Source of the DNA: Parashewanella hymeniacidonis
Lineage (GTDB): Bacteria; Pseudomonadota; Gammaproteobacteria; Enterobacterales; Shewanellaceae
NCBI RefSeq assembly: GCF_016900895.1
Contig: NZ_JAFEUN010000028.1
Coordinates: forward strand, 1 to 42,102
Direction: 5' to 3'
Length of the DNA stretch: 42,102 bases
This document shows, piece after piece, positions 19,056-28,016 of this stretch (within the stretch, counting starts at the first letter, position 1; the number at the start of each line of letters is the position of its first letter). Made by a program: the position numbers and the translations under genes. The notes beneath the pieces are model-generated. The model was not told where the DNA came from and ran no database searches. It saw only the letters and a list, made by a program, of their open reading frames with translations.

Positions 19056-20561
19056 CTACCCTTCGTTACGTATATGCTCTCTCGTTAGTTGATTGAGCTT
19101 GGGTAAAACCAATAATGAGATCAATGTGCAACCTAATGCTGCAAAGCCTAGCTTATAAAACAAATCAGTGTAAATGACCATTGTTTTGATTGGATCAGTA
19201 ATGTCGTGAGGCACACTGGCATAGTTTGCAACAAGCCCACCTAGATATTGTGAGTTACCTGATGAAACAAAATATGCCCCCATCATAAACCCACAGATAC
19301 GTTCAGGTACAAAGCGTGCAATCATTGCTAACCCCAAACCTGAAACCAATAGCTCCCCTAATGAATAGGCTCCATATCCCCAAACCATTACCCATGAAGA
19401 TGTTTTACCATTTAAAGCAAAAAGATTTGCTTGAGAGAAAATAAAGAACCCTAAAGCCACAACAAAAAAGCCAAGTGAAAATTTTATTCCAATAGTAAAA
19501 TTCACCTTGTTCCTATGAGTCCAGTTATATAACCATGCTAAAATTGGACTCATAATCATAATCCAAAGTGGATTCAGTGCTTGAAACTGCGCGGGCTGCC
19601 AGTTCCATAGGTGAACCCCAAAGGCATTAAAACTCCAATCTACGTTTCTTAAAGCGAATAAAGAAAGTGATGTAGATAACTGCTGATAGAAGATGAAGAA
19701 AAATACACTTTGTAAAGTTAAAATCAGCGCAATGATAAGGCCTGGACGTTCGACTTTCTTAGATTTAGAGATCAGATACAAAAATATTATCGCTACAATT
19801 ACAAAGGCAGAGTATACGAAAAACTTTGCAAGTTGTTCATATTGTAGAATAATTGCTGATATCCCAACCGTCAAAACACACGCAAATAATACAGCAACTA
19901 AATGCTTAATATTAATTGGCTTCTCTTCAACACGGGACCCATATTGCTTTAATGTGCCTTTCATTAAATTGTAGTTAGCAATACCAATGAGCAAACCAAT
20001 AACAGACACGCCAAAAGCACCATGCCACCCAATCTCAGATCCATACTTTGCGGTCAAGATTTCTTTAATAACAGGAGTAACAAGAATAGTGACTGTCGAA
20101 CCAACATTTACTGACATGTAGTACATCGTAAATGCACTATCGATTTTAGAGTTATCACCATGGTAAATTTTACGAACTAGATTGCCAGCATTGGGTTTAA
20201 ACAAACCGTTACCAACAACAATCACGCCTAAAGCACTATATAGAAGCCAGTGATTTGTAGATGGGATTGCCATCATTGTGTAACCAATTATTAGAACAAA
20301 GCTGCCCAATTGAAGAGTACGTTTAGTACCTAAAATTTGATCTCCAATCCAACCGCCAAAAGCCGGAGAGACATAAATAAGAGCTGCTGCAGCACTCCAA
20401 ACTAAAGTCGCTTTTGAATCGGGAAAACCAAGCCTCTGCACCATATAATATACGATGATTGACTGCATTCCGATAAAACCAAAGCGCTCCCAAACCTCAA
20501 TCAGACAAACGGTCATAAATGAACGAGTTTTGCTAACTGATGGCAGATGCTCTGCTGACAT
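19056..20561 (-). CDS. POT/PTR family peptide:proton symporter
   Basis: This is a 501-residue inner-membrane transporter of the proton-dependent oligopeptide (POT) branch of the major facilitator superfamily. The first helix has the ExxERF motif (EVWERFGFIG, 22-31), needed for proton coupling in the family. GGWIGDQILGTKRT lies at the helix 2-3 loop, GLFKPNAGNLV in helix 4 and MYYMSVNVGS in helix 5. About 14 hydrophobic segments are present. It is most like the DtpA/DtpD types, which take up di- and tripeptides. It stands alone and is convergent with the SatD/DUF3307 pair. GTGGGG lies upstream of the ATG. Exact substrate is not readable from sequence. Confidence 0.93.
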   Translation of the reverse strand: MSAEHLPSVSKTRSFMTVCLIEVWERFGFIGMQSIIVYYMVQRLGFPDSKATLVWSAAAALIYVSPAFGGWIGDQILGTKRTLQLGSFVLIIGYTMMAIPSTNHWLLYSALGVIVVGNGLFKPNAGNLVRKIYHGDNSKIDSAFTMYYMSVNVGSTVTILVTPVIKEILTAKYGSEIGWHGAFGVSVIGLLIGIANYNLMKGTLKQYGSRVEEKPINIKHLVAVLFACVLTVGISAIILQYEQLAKFFVYSAFVIVAIIFLYLISKSKKVERPGLIIALILTLQSVFFFIFYQQLSTSLSLFALRNVDWSFNAFGVHLWNWQPAQFQALNPLWIMIMSPILAWLYNWTHRNKVNFTIGIKFSLGFFVVALGFFIFSQANLFALNGKTSSWVMVWGYGAYSLGELLVSGLGLAMIARFVPERICGFMMGAYFVSSGNSQYLGGLVANYASVPHDITDPIKTMVIYTDLFYKLGFAALGCTLISLLVLPKLNQLTREHIRNEG

Positions 20562-21033
20562 ACCTACCCCACTTTATCTTGTATTGTGCATTTAAAACTG
20601 ACTTTACATAACAAGAGTGCGTTGTAGATTTAGTGTAGGTGAAAATTTGATATTGAACTTTTAAATTACTATTCGATCAAAACTTCGACACTAAGGGTTG
20701 GCAAAAGATTTGCGGCTAGAATGCTTCCCTGTTTCAATTAACTTTTTCTGACGGCTTCTCTAAGTGCCTCCTTCTTACGCACATTTGAACGTGTATATCA
20801 GACTAATATTTATGTAACGTAATCACGCTATTACTTGAATACTACACCAAGGTAGAGGTAATAATGATTAATTCGGATTAATAAAGACAAACCAGTACAG
20901 CTATTATTCAACTGTGAAATACCAGAATCAAAATAGAAATAAAAACAATTACTAACTGCTGAAGAAGTTGAAAAATCTAGGAATAGTTACAAATATAAGA
21001 AATAAGCAGCATAAATAAACATTTAGTGAATCA
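20562..21033. other. 470-base gap between the POT gene and zapC
   Basis: No credible gene is seen. It holds a plus-strand sigma-54-type element (20698-20713), a C+T-rich plus-strand stretch around 20745-20780, and a short frame near 20950-21005 (LLTAEEVEKSRNSYKYKK then stop) that may be a gene remnant. The POT promoter should lie near 20570-20700 on the minus strand but was not resolved. Confidence 0.5.
20698..20713 (+). promoter_or_regulatory. Sigma-54-type -24/-12 promoter element without a downstream gene
   Basis: TTGGCA-AAAGA-TTTGC fits the consensus TTGGCAC-N5-TTGC. The GG of the -24 box and the GC of the -12 box are spaced exactly as required (11 positions between the last G of GG and the G of GC). 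It points to the plus strand, where no gene is recognised before the antisense zapC gene. Confidence 0.5.
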
Positions 21034-21570
21034 TTACGCTGCTGCCTGAGACTTGGATTTTAAAGAGTGTAGTCGATCTTGCATTACTTTTATCGTATCA
21101 AACTGCTTAAGTGTTTTTGAATCATTAAGCTCAGTTTCAGCTGACAAAACCATAACAAGCGTTGCTTGTAAGGTAGACTCCACTGCTAAAACCAACGACT
21201 TTTGCCTTGTTTGAGAACATATTAATTCGAACACTTTTCCTTGTTCACTATAAACACAAACTTGGCTCGATTCGAAAAACCAAGATTTAGGCATTTGCGG
21301 CTTCAACATGAAATGCGCAGCAGTCGCATTAAGTGCAATTTGCACAAGCGCACTTTCAGTACAAGTGAGCACATCTTGTAGTCTATCGATTAAATCAATA
21401 TAAAACTTAGCATTTTCAACACTAAACTCCATAACACCTAATGCATCAGGTATAAGCAGTTTCTTTGCATAAGGCGTCAAAAATTCTAATTCAGGACCAA
21501 GCGATAGACTTAATACACCATGTGCATCATTATATTTCCATTGCCAGTCCTTTTTTGGCATTAATAACAT
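21034..21570 (-). CDS. zapC: Cell division protein ZapC
   Basis: ZapC is a cytoplasmic factor that binds FtsZ and promotes bundling of protofilaments at the Z-ring. The 178-residue protein is recognised by the ZapC hallmark LKPQMPKSW (89-97), the N-terminal DWQWKYNDAHGVLSL (8-22), the segment YAKKLLIPDAL and the C-terminal IKVMQDRLHSL. The start at 21570 has AGG 7-8 bases upstream; MPKKDWQWKY is an alternative start three codons in. It lies 176 bases downstream of pyrD on the same strand, as in enterobacteria where zapC (ycbW) neighbours pyrD. The gap to pyrD is packed with GATC sites. Sequence is divergent from E. coli, but the motif and synteny agree. Confidence 0.9.
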   Translation of the reverse strand: MLLMPKKDWQWKYNDAHGVLSLSLGPELEFLTPYAKKLLIPDALGVMEFSVENAKFYIDLIDRLQDVLTCTESALVQIALNATAAHFMLKPQMPKSWFFESSQVCVYSEQGKVFELICSQTRQKSLVLAVESTLQATLVMVLSAETELNDSKTLKQFDTIKVMQDRLHSLKSKSQAAA

Positions 21571-21665
21571 AACAATAACCTTTTGGGTGACAGTCGAAAA
21601 TATATTAGACTATTTTTTACACTAATTCAAAGCTTTATTATAATTTGATATATTAAATATATAAA

Positions 21666-21747
21666 GATCGTATTTTATATTTAGATCATAATTTGATCAA
21701 AACAAAAATTGCGATCATTTAAAGTGATCCAAATAAAGATTTAGATC
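21666..21747. promoter_or_regulatory. Cluster of six GATC (Dam) sites between pyrD and zapC
   Basis: GATC occurs at 21666, 21684, 21695, 21713, 21726 and 21744, six times in 82 bases, against well under one expected by chance. It includes TTTGATCAAA (palindrome) and GATCA-N7-TGATC (21713-21729). It is upstream of zapC and just past pyrD. It may be a SeqA/Dam-sensitive region; the N7 repeat followed by a U-rich run could also be a weak pyrD terminator. Confidence 0.5.
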
Positions 21748-22766
21748 TATTTTTTAATTAAATCATTTAAAATATCTTTAATTAAGTCAGGGCCTTTATA
21801 AATAAAACCTGTATAAATTTGAACGAGTGATGCACCTGCATTCATTTTATCTTTTGCATCTGAACCACTTGATATACCACCTACACCGATAATAGGAAGT
21901 GTACCATCTAAAGCTTCAGATAGTTTTTGAATAATTACGGTTGATGCCTGAGTCACAGGCCTGCCACTTAAGCCTCCGGCTTCATTGCCATTCGGTAAAT
22001 GGCTAACGCCTTCTCTACTTAAAGTAGTATTGGTTGCAATAACGCCATCAAAATTATTTTTTAATAACGAGTTTGCAATCTGTTTAACTTCATCATCATT
22101 CAAATCAGGTGCAATTTTTAAAGCTAACGGTACATATTTATTATATTTTTCATTAAGATCTTTTTGTTTAGTTTTTAATGAACTTAAAAGATCATCTAAT
22201 AGATCACCAAACTGTAACGATCTTAAATCAGGTGTATTAGGCGAAGAAATATTGACCGTAATATATGATGCATAAGGATATACTTTTTCCATACAGATCA
22301 AATAATCATCTTTTCCGTTTTCAACTGGCGTATCTTTATTTTTACCGATATTTACGCCAACAATAATATCTGATTTTTTTGCCTGTAAATTTTTAACTAA
22401 ATAATCAACTCCGTGATTATTAAAACCCATTCTATTAATAATAGCCTCAGCTTTTTCAATGCGAAAAAGCCTTGGTTTTTCATTACCAGGTTGAGGCCTA
22501 GGTGTTACAGTACCTACTTCGACAAAACCAAACCCCATTGAATGAAAAGCGTCAATCGCTTCACCATTTTTATCAAGTCCTGCAGCGAGACCAACGGGAT
22601 TAGGAAAATCAATACCCATCACGTTCACTGGAACTTTGGCAAAATTATGGCTGTAGAGGCACGAAAAAGGCGTATTGGCCGTCTTTTTGAGACTTGAGAT
22701 AGCTAAATCATGCGCTTGCTCAGCATCCATGTTAAACATGAACTTTTTAGCGATGTTATAAAACAT
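21747..22766 (-). CDS. pyrD: Dihydroorotate dehydrogenase (quinone), class 2
   Basis: PyrD oxidises dihydroorotate to orotate with FMN and passes electrons to ubiquinone at the inner membrane, step four of pyrimidine synthesis. The 339-residue product has the class 2 N-terminal helices that dip into the membrane ([20 protein letters not shown]). FMN-barrel motifs follow: [43 protein letters not shown] carrying the catalytic Ser, [10 protein letters not shown] and [11 protein letters not shown]. It is separated from the upstream glutamate dehydrogenase by a strong terminator, so it must have its own promoter in the 80-base gap. zapC follows on the same strand. Confidence 0.97.
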   Translation of the reverse strand: MFYNIAKKFMFNMDAEQAHDLAISSLKKTANTPFSCLYSHNFAKVPVNVMGIDFPNPVGLAAGLDKNGEAIDAFHSMGFGFVEVGTVTPRPQPGNEKPRLFRIEKAEAIINRMGFNNHGVDYLVKNLQAKKSDIIVGVNIGKNKDTPVENGKDDYLICMEKVYPYASYITVNISSPNTPDLRSLQFGDLLDDLLSSLKTKQKDLNEKYNKYVPLALKIAPDLNDDEVKQIANSLLKNNFDGVIATNTTLSREGVSHLPNGNEAGGLSGRPVTQASTVIIQKLSEALDGTLPIIGVGGISSGSDAKDKMNAGASLVQIYTGFIYKGPDLIKDILNDLIKK

Positions 22767-22798
22767 TCTCGATCCTTTATTATTGCTTTTTTATTATC

Positions 22799-22828
22799 AA
22801 AAAAAGCCCCGGCAAATCGCCAGGGCTT
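22799..22828 (-). terminator. Rho-independent terminator of the glutamate dehydrogenase gene
   Basis: AAGCCCCGGC and GCCAGGGCTT pair over 10 positions with a single C-A mismatch and a 5-nt loop. On the minus strand the stem is followed by a run of T's (22799-22805). It lies between the gdh stop and the pyrD start. Confidence 0.9.
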
Positions 22829-22845
22829 ATATTATCTTATTTTAT

Positions 22846-25800
22846 TTATTTTGAGCCTTCGCAATGAAGAACCAATAAATTCAGTTCTCTAAGCGCTACA
22901 GAAAACTTAGCGAACTCGTGGCCTTGAGAGCTCTTGAAGTCACCTAACATGTGATTCCAACGCTCTAGAAGGTTTTGATGTTCATCAATCCACTTAGTAA
23001 TGATGTCACTTGCATCACATTTAGCTTCACAATCAGCCAAAATCGTCCCAGTTAAAGAACGTTGTTGCCAATCAAGCTCTTCACGATAAGCCGCTCTAGC
23101 TAATGCTTGCCAGTGATTTGATACTGGTTGTCCAGTTATTTGAACTAAGAACCAGTGCAGCTCTAAACGTGCACCCAACTTAAAGTATGTTTCAGCGACT
23201 AAAGATACAGGCTTACCACTATTTTCTGTAATTTGTGCAATGTCCAATGCTGGGAACAAAGTGGTCATGCTTGCAATTACTTTAGCGACTTCAGGTATTA
23301 CATTTTCTTCAATAAGTGAATCAACATCGCCAGCTAGCTCTTGAACTTCGGCTTCTACCATATAGTTGTTGATATTGGATTTTAAATCTTCAACTACTGG
23401 CTTAAAGAAGCTTACTGTTTGTTCAATACTATTACTGCGGTTTCTGTGACGTAACAACCAGCGGATCGCACGACGCATACTACGGCGAATCTCATGGAGC
23501 ATCTCACTTTGAACGACAGCTGCAACACTAAAGTTTAGCTCATCAATTTGCTTGATTAAATCACCTAAGCCGAATACTTCACGTGCAATTGTGTAGCAAA
23601 TACCAATTTCAGCAACTGATGCACCTGTTTCATCTTGCATTCGTTGAACAAAATTCAAGCCCATATTATTGACTAATTCATTAGCTAACGAAGTAGCAAT
23701 GATTTCACCACGCAATGGATGTGAAGCCATTTGAGCACTGTACTGTTGTTGTAATTTCTGCGGGAAGTAAGAAATAAGCAGCTTACTTAGTAACTCATCT
23801 TCAGTAATTTGAGGGGTTACTAGCTGTTCTTTCAATACCATTTTTGCATAAGCAACAATAACGGATAGCTCTGGACGAGTTAAGACTTTGCCTTTTGCCA
23901 GTCGATCAGCCAACTCATCTTCGTTTGGTAAGAATTCAAGCGCTCTATCTAACTTACCTTCCTTCTCTAGATGATGAATAAAGCGAATTTGTTCTTTCAG
24001 TTGTTCTGCGCCACGAACTTGCGTGACAGAAATCGAGCGAGTCTGATCTTGACAGTCTTGAAGTACAATTTGACTTACTTCTTCAGTCATTTCTTCAAGT
24101 AAACAGTTACGTTGTTTAACCGTCATTTCACCGTCAGTGACAAGAGCATTAAGTAAAATCTTAATATTTACTTCATTATCTGAACAATCAACACCACCAA
24201 CGTTATCCACAAAGTCAGTGTTCATGCGGCCGCCATTTGCAGCGTATTCAATACGCCCAAGCTGAGTACAACCTAAGTTGCCACCTTCACCGATAACTTT
24301 TGCACGAACTTCATCACCATTAATACGGATAGCATCGTTTGCACGATCTCCAACTTCAGCGTGCGTTTCTGTAGTTGCTTTGACGTAAGTACCAATACCA
24401 CCGTTCCAAACGAGATCAACTGGCATTTGCAAAATGGTTTTTAATAATTCATTCGGTGTCATACTAGACTTGCTAGTACCTAACATCTTCTTCATTTCAG
24501 CAGAAAGCGAAATTGACTTCGCATGTCTAGAGAAGATACCACCACCTTTAGAGATCAACTTACTATTATAATCTTCCCAAGATGAACGAGGTAAACTAAA
24601 CAGGCGTTCACGCTCAACATAACTTGCTTCAGCTTCAGGGTTAGGGTCGATAAAGATGTGCATATGATTAAATGCTGCTTTCAGTCTAATATGTCGAGAC
24701 AACAACATACCATTACCAAATACGTCCCCTGCCATGTCACCAACAGCTACACAGGTAAAGTCCGTAGTTTGGCAATCAACACCAATTTCGCGGAAATGAC
24801 GCTTAACTGACTCCCAAGCACCACGAGCGGTAATGCCCATCTTCTTATGGTCATAACCATTACTACCACCAGAAGCAAAAGCATCACCTAACCAGAAGTT
24901 ATACTCTTCTGAGATTTCATTAGCGATGTCAGAGAATGTTGCTGTACCTTTATCTGCAGCAACAACCAAATATGGATCATCTTCATCGTGACGGACAACA
25001 TCAACAGGAGGCACAATTTCACCGTTAGAGATGTTATCAGTGATATCCAATAAGCCACGGATAAACAGACGATAGCAGTTTTGTCCCTCAGCAAAGAAGG
25101 CATCACGTCCGCCTTCAGTAGGTAGTTGTTTACAAACAAAACCACCTTTAGCGCCTACAGGAACAATTACTGTGTTCTTAACTTGCTGCGCTTTTACAAG
25201 GCCTAAAACTTCAGTTCTGAAATCTTCACGACGGTCAGACCAACGTAAACCACCACGAGCAACTTTACCACCGCGCAAATGCACACCTTCGATCCTGGTC
25301 GAATAAACAAAGATCTCATAATGCGGCAACGGCTTAGGCATTTCAGGAATAAGGTCTGGCTGGAACTTGAATGAAATATAGTCTTTGACTTGGCCGTTGT
25401 CGTTTTGCTGGTAGAAGTTAGTACGCAGTGTAGCGTTAATCAAATCAAGGTAACGACGAATAATTCTGTCATCATCAAGGCTTGAGACTTCATCTAAACG
25501 TAAGTTAATTTGTTCAACAAACTTATCTAAAGTTCGAGTCTTAAGTTTTGGGTTAAACTTACGGATAAACATTTTCACTAGCAATTCAGCAATGAAAGGA
25601 TAACGAGTAAATGTTTCTTCAATATATGATTGACTGAATGTTGCATCAATCTGGCGCATATACTTCGCATAAGCACGGATGACAGATACTTCACGGCCAG
25701 TTAAGCCGGAAGATAAAACGATTCGGTTAAACCCGTCATCTTCAAGTTTTTTCTTCCAAACTTGAGATAATGCATTTTGGAAACGATCCTGGCTATCAGC

Positions 25801-27693
25801 TAAATCTTCAGTAACAACTGTACCTTGTACCGTCATTAAGAAGTCAAGAATCCAGTATGTTGCACCATCCGTTGTTTTAACTTCATATGGACGCTCGTTA
25901 ATAACACGAAGACCAAAGTTTTCCAGCATTGGAAGAACGTCTGAAAGATGGATTGGCTCATCTTTATGAAATAACTTTAGGCGAACTTTATTGTCATTCA
26001 ATGCCGCTTCTTGTGGCTGATAGAACAACATTCCAAGTTCATTGTCGATATTTAAAGCTTCAAGCTGTTGTAAATCAACGACAGCAGAACTTGGTAAAAC
26101 GTCTTCTTTGTAACTTGGATGGAATGCACCAAGATAACGCTTACTTAACGCTTTGCCTTTCTCTTCGCCTAATACATCGCTAAGAGCTGAATTTAGCTTA
26201 TCTTCCCAAGAGCGTGCTGCTTCAATAAGGTTATTTTCAATTGCTGGCACATTGACGTCCATATTGTTGTTTTCAACTTTCACAATGTAATGTGTTCTTG
26301 CAAGAGTCGATTCAGAGAAATAAGTTGTGAATTCAACATCTTCATTGCTCTTAAAGTGTTGAGCAAGAATGCGTTGAGTATCTTCACGAAGTTTGGTGTT
26401 ATAACGATCCTTTGAAACATAAACCATGCAAGATAAGAAACGGCCATATCCATCTTTACGGACAAACAATTTAAGTTTGTCGCGATCTTGCATATCAAGA
26501 ACACCTTGAGCAACAGAGGCAAGTTCTTCTTCCTTCGCTTGAATAAGCTCATCACGTGGCAGGTTTTCAAGTATATTCAGTAAGTTTTTGTAATCATGTG
26601 AACGTGGTACAAAACCTGAACGCTTCATAACGCGCTTAACTTTATCAGCTAATAACGGAATTTCACGGGCACTTCGGTTGTAAACGTTTGATGCATATAA
26701 ACCAATAAAACGATCTTCACCGATAACTTTACCGGCATCGTTAAAGCGCTTAACACCTACATAATCGATGTAAGCTGGACGGTGAACTCGACTCTTGCTA
26801 TTACTCTTTGTCAGAATCAATAGACTGCTATCAAGTGCTTCTTTACGTGCAGTTTCTGAGAATGATGAAAGCATCAAACGGCGCTCAGGTTTCGAAGCGC
26901 CAGGTTTATTCATCAAGCCCAAACTTGAATCTAAATCTGGAACTAACTCCATATCACCTTCGACACGTTTAAGATCATAACGGCGATAACCTAATAATGT
27001 GAAATGATGATTATTCAGATAATCAAGGAACTTAACCGCTTCTGCGCGTGAATCTTTATCACCAGGGTATGGACGTTCTGGTAATTCAGTCACAACTTCA
27101 GCGAGCTTTCCTGACATCGCTTCCCAATCATTAACAGCAGCAGCAACATCAATAATTACTGACTCAATCTCTTTTGTGAGAGATTTCATCTCAGCAACGT
27201 CACTCTGACGATCGATTTCAACAAGGAAGACGGCGATTTTTTCTGATTCTTTTTCTTCGCCTGTGATCGCAGAAATACTGCTGACAACTTCTTCACCTCT
27301 TTCTATTGCCAAAGGCGTGTGAAGCATCATATGAGCAGTGATGCCCATACGATTTAAAATCATACCTACTGAATCAACCAGAAATGGCATATCAGGTAGA
27401 ATAATTTCAATGATGGAGTGAGCTGAATGCCAACCATGCTTCGATTGACTAGGATTAAAAACTCTCAAGTGAGGTTCACCTGATGGAGTCTTATTTAAAG
27501 CATTCCAGAGGCTTAAAATTGCACCGTATAAATCACTATCGTTACGGTCATTCAAGTCGTCTTTCGACATGTGAGCATATAAGCTAGTCGCAAATTGCTC
27601 AACTTGCTTGGCTTGAGAATTGGGTACTTTGGCATGAATCAAACTGATTACATTTTCAAGTAATACTGAAGGCATTGCATCTTTCAAGGCCAT
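22846..27693 (-). CDS. gdhB: Large NAD-specific glutamate dehydrogenase (180-kDa class)
   Basis: This enzyme deaminates glutamate to 2-oxoglutarate with NAD+, a catabolic role. The 1615 residues match the 1600-residue L_180 class of Pseudomonas and Shewanella. The N-terminal 700 residues hold ACT-like regulatory modules (for example IIEILPDMPFLVDSVGMILN). The catalytic centre lies around residues 810-860: RGGLRWSDRREDFRTEV, then KNTVIVPVGAKGGFVCK with the substrate-binding lysines. GDMAGDVFGNGML and VDLVWNGGIGTYVK are also typical. The ATG has AAGGA about 9 bases upstream. It is a single-gene unit with its own terminator; pyrD and zapC follow on the same strand. The symbol gdhB is used for this class in Pseudomonas. 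Confidence 0.96.
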   Translation of the reverse strand: MALKDAMPSVLLENVISLIHAKVPNSQAKQVEQFATSLYAHMSKDDLNDRNDSDLYGAILSLWNALNKTPSGEPHLRVFNPSQSKHGWHSAHSIIEIILPDMPFLVDSVGMILNRMGITAHMMLHTPLAIERGEEVVSSISAITGEEKESEKIAVFLVEIDRQSDVAEMKSLTKEIESVIIDVAAAVNDWEAMSGKLAEVVTELPERPYPGDKDSRAEAVKFLDYLNNHHFTLLGYRRYDLKRVEGDMELVPDLDSSLGLMNKPGASKPERRLMLSSFSETARKEALDSSLLILTKSNSKSRVHRPAYIDYVGVKRFNDAGKVIGEDRFIGLYASNVYNRSAREIPLLADKVKRVMKRSGFVPRSHDYKNLLNILENLPRDELIQAKEEELASVAQGVLDMQDRDKLKLFVRKDGYGRFLSCMVYVSKDRYNTKLREDTQRILAQHFKSNEDVEFTTYFSESTLARTHYIVKVENNNMDVNVPAIENNLIEAARSWEDKLNSALSDVLGEEKGKALSKRYLGAFHPSYKEDVLPSSAVVDLQQLEALNIDNELGMLFYQPQEAALNDNKVRLKLFHKDEPIHLSDVLPMLENFGLRVINERPYEVKTTDGATYWILDFLMTVQGTVVTEDLADSQDRFQNALSQVWKKKLEDDGFNRIVLSSGLTGREVSVIRAYAKYMRQIDATFSQSYIEETFTRYPFIAELLVKMFIRKFNPKLKTRTLDKFVEQINLRLDEVSSLDDDRIIRRYLDLINATLRTNFYQQNDNGQVKDYISFKFQPDLIPEMPKPLPHYEIFVYSTRIEGVHLRGGKVARGGLRWSDRREDFRTEVLGLVKAQQVKNTVIVPVGAKGGFVCKQLPTEGGRDAFFAEGQNCYRLFIRGLLDITDNISNGEIVPPVDVVRHDEDDPYLVVAADKGTATFSDIANEISEEYNFWLGDAFASGGSNGYDHKKMGITARGAWESVKRHFREIGVDCQTTDFTCVAVGDMAGDVFGNGMLLSRHIRLKAAFNHMHIFIDPNPEAEASYVERERLFSLPRSSWEDYNSKLISKGGGIFSRHAKSISLSAEMKKMLGTSKSSMTPNELLKTILQMPVDLVWNGGIGTYVKATTETHAEVGDRANDAIRINGDEVRAKVIGEGGNLGCTQLGRIEYAANGGRMNTDFVDNVGGVDCSDNEVNIKILLNALVTDGEMTVKQRNCLLEEMTEEVSQIVLQDCQDQTRSISVTQVRGAEQLKEQIRFIHHLEKEGKLDRALEFLPNEDELADRLAKGKVLTRPELSVIVAYAKMVLKEQLVTPQITEDELLSKLLISYFPQKLQQQYSAQMASHPLRGEIIATSLANELVNNMGLNFVQRMQDETGASVAEIGICYTIAREVFGLGDLIKQIDELNFSVAAVVQSEMLHEIRRSMRRAIRWLLRHRNRSNSIEQTVSFFKPVVEDLKSNINNYMVEAEVQELAGDVDSLIEENVIPEVAKVIASMTTLFPALDIAQITENSGKPVSLVAETYFKLGARLELHWFLVQITGQPVSNHWQALARAAYREELDWQQRSLTGTILADCEAKCDASDIITKWIDEHQNLLERWNHMLGDFKSSQGHEFAKFSVALRELNLLVLHCEGSK

Positions 27694-27815
27694 TTTGCTG
27701 TTTCCTTAAGCGTCTATGGCAGCGCTTTTTTTATCATAGTTCGGATGCTCAAAATCGGGCATGAAACATAAGTATAACTTCAATTACAAAAAATTAACGA
27801 AAACCTAGTCATACC

Positions 27816-27845
27816 AGTATACAGAGCCGCTTGCAGATTCTGTAA
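27816..27845 (-). promoter_or_regulatory. Candidate promoter of the glutamate dehydrogenase gene
   Basis: On the minus strand TTACAG (27840-27845) and TATACT (27816-27821) are separated by 18 bases. This would give a leader of about 120 bases. The -10 is good and the -35 is poor. Confidence 0.35.
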
Positions 27846-27986
27846 TATGTGGCGCAGTTTATTACTAAATGCGAACTTTTTCGAGTAATATTTTTGTGGT
27901 AATTCCTCTCATTTTAGAGAAATTTTGTGACTTTGATCTATGGGATGAAGAAACAAGCAGAATTTTGAATAAACTATGCATAAATA

Positions 27987-28007
27987 TGCGGGAGCCAAGT
28001 TCCCGCA
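27987..28007 (-). terminator. Terminator of the DUF1302-DUF1329-YCF48-RND operon
   Basis: TGCGGGA and TCCCGCA form a perfect 7-bp stem with a 7-nt loop, 9 bases past the stop of the RND gene. The following U-run is interrupted (ATATTTAT). Confidence 0.65.
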
Positions 28008-28016
28008 AACTTAACA

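Larger units (their letters stand above)
27694..28016. other. Gap between the glutamate dehydrogenase and RND genes
   Basis: No gene is seen in these 323 bases. They hold the candidate gdh promoter (27816-27845), a short AAGCG/CGCTT hairpin just before the gdh start, and the terminator of the DUF1302-RND operon (27987-28007). Confidence 0.5.

Noticed and set aside
20950-21005. Short plus-strand frame encoding LLTAEEVEKSRNSYKYKK before a stop
   Set aside because: An upstream stop lies close by and no start codon or family was recognised. At most it is a gene remnant.
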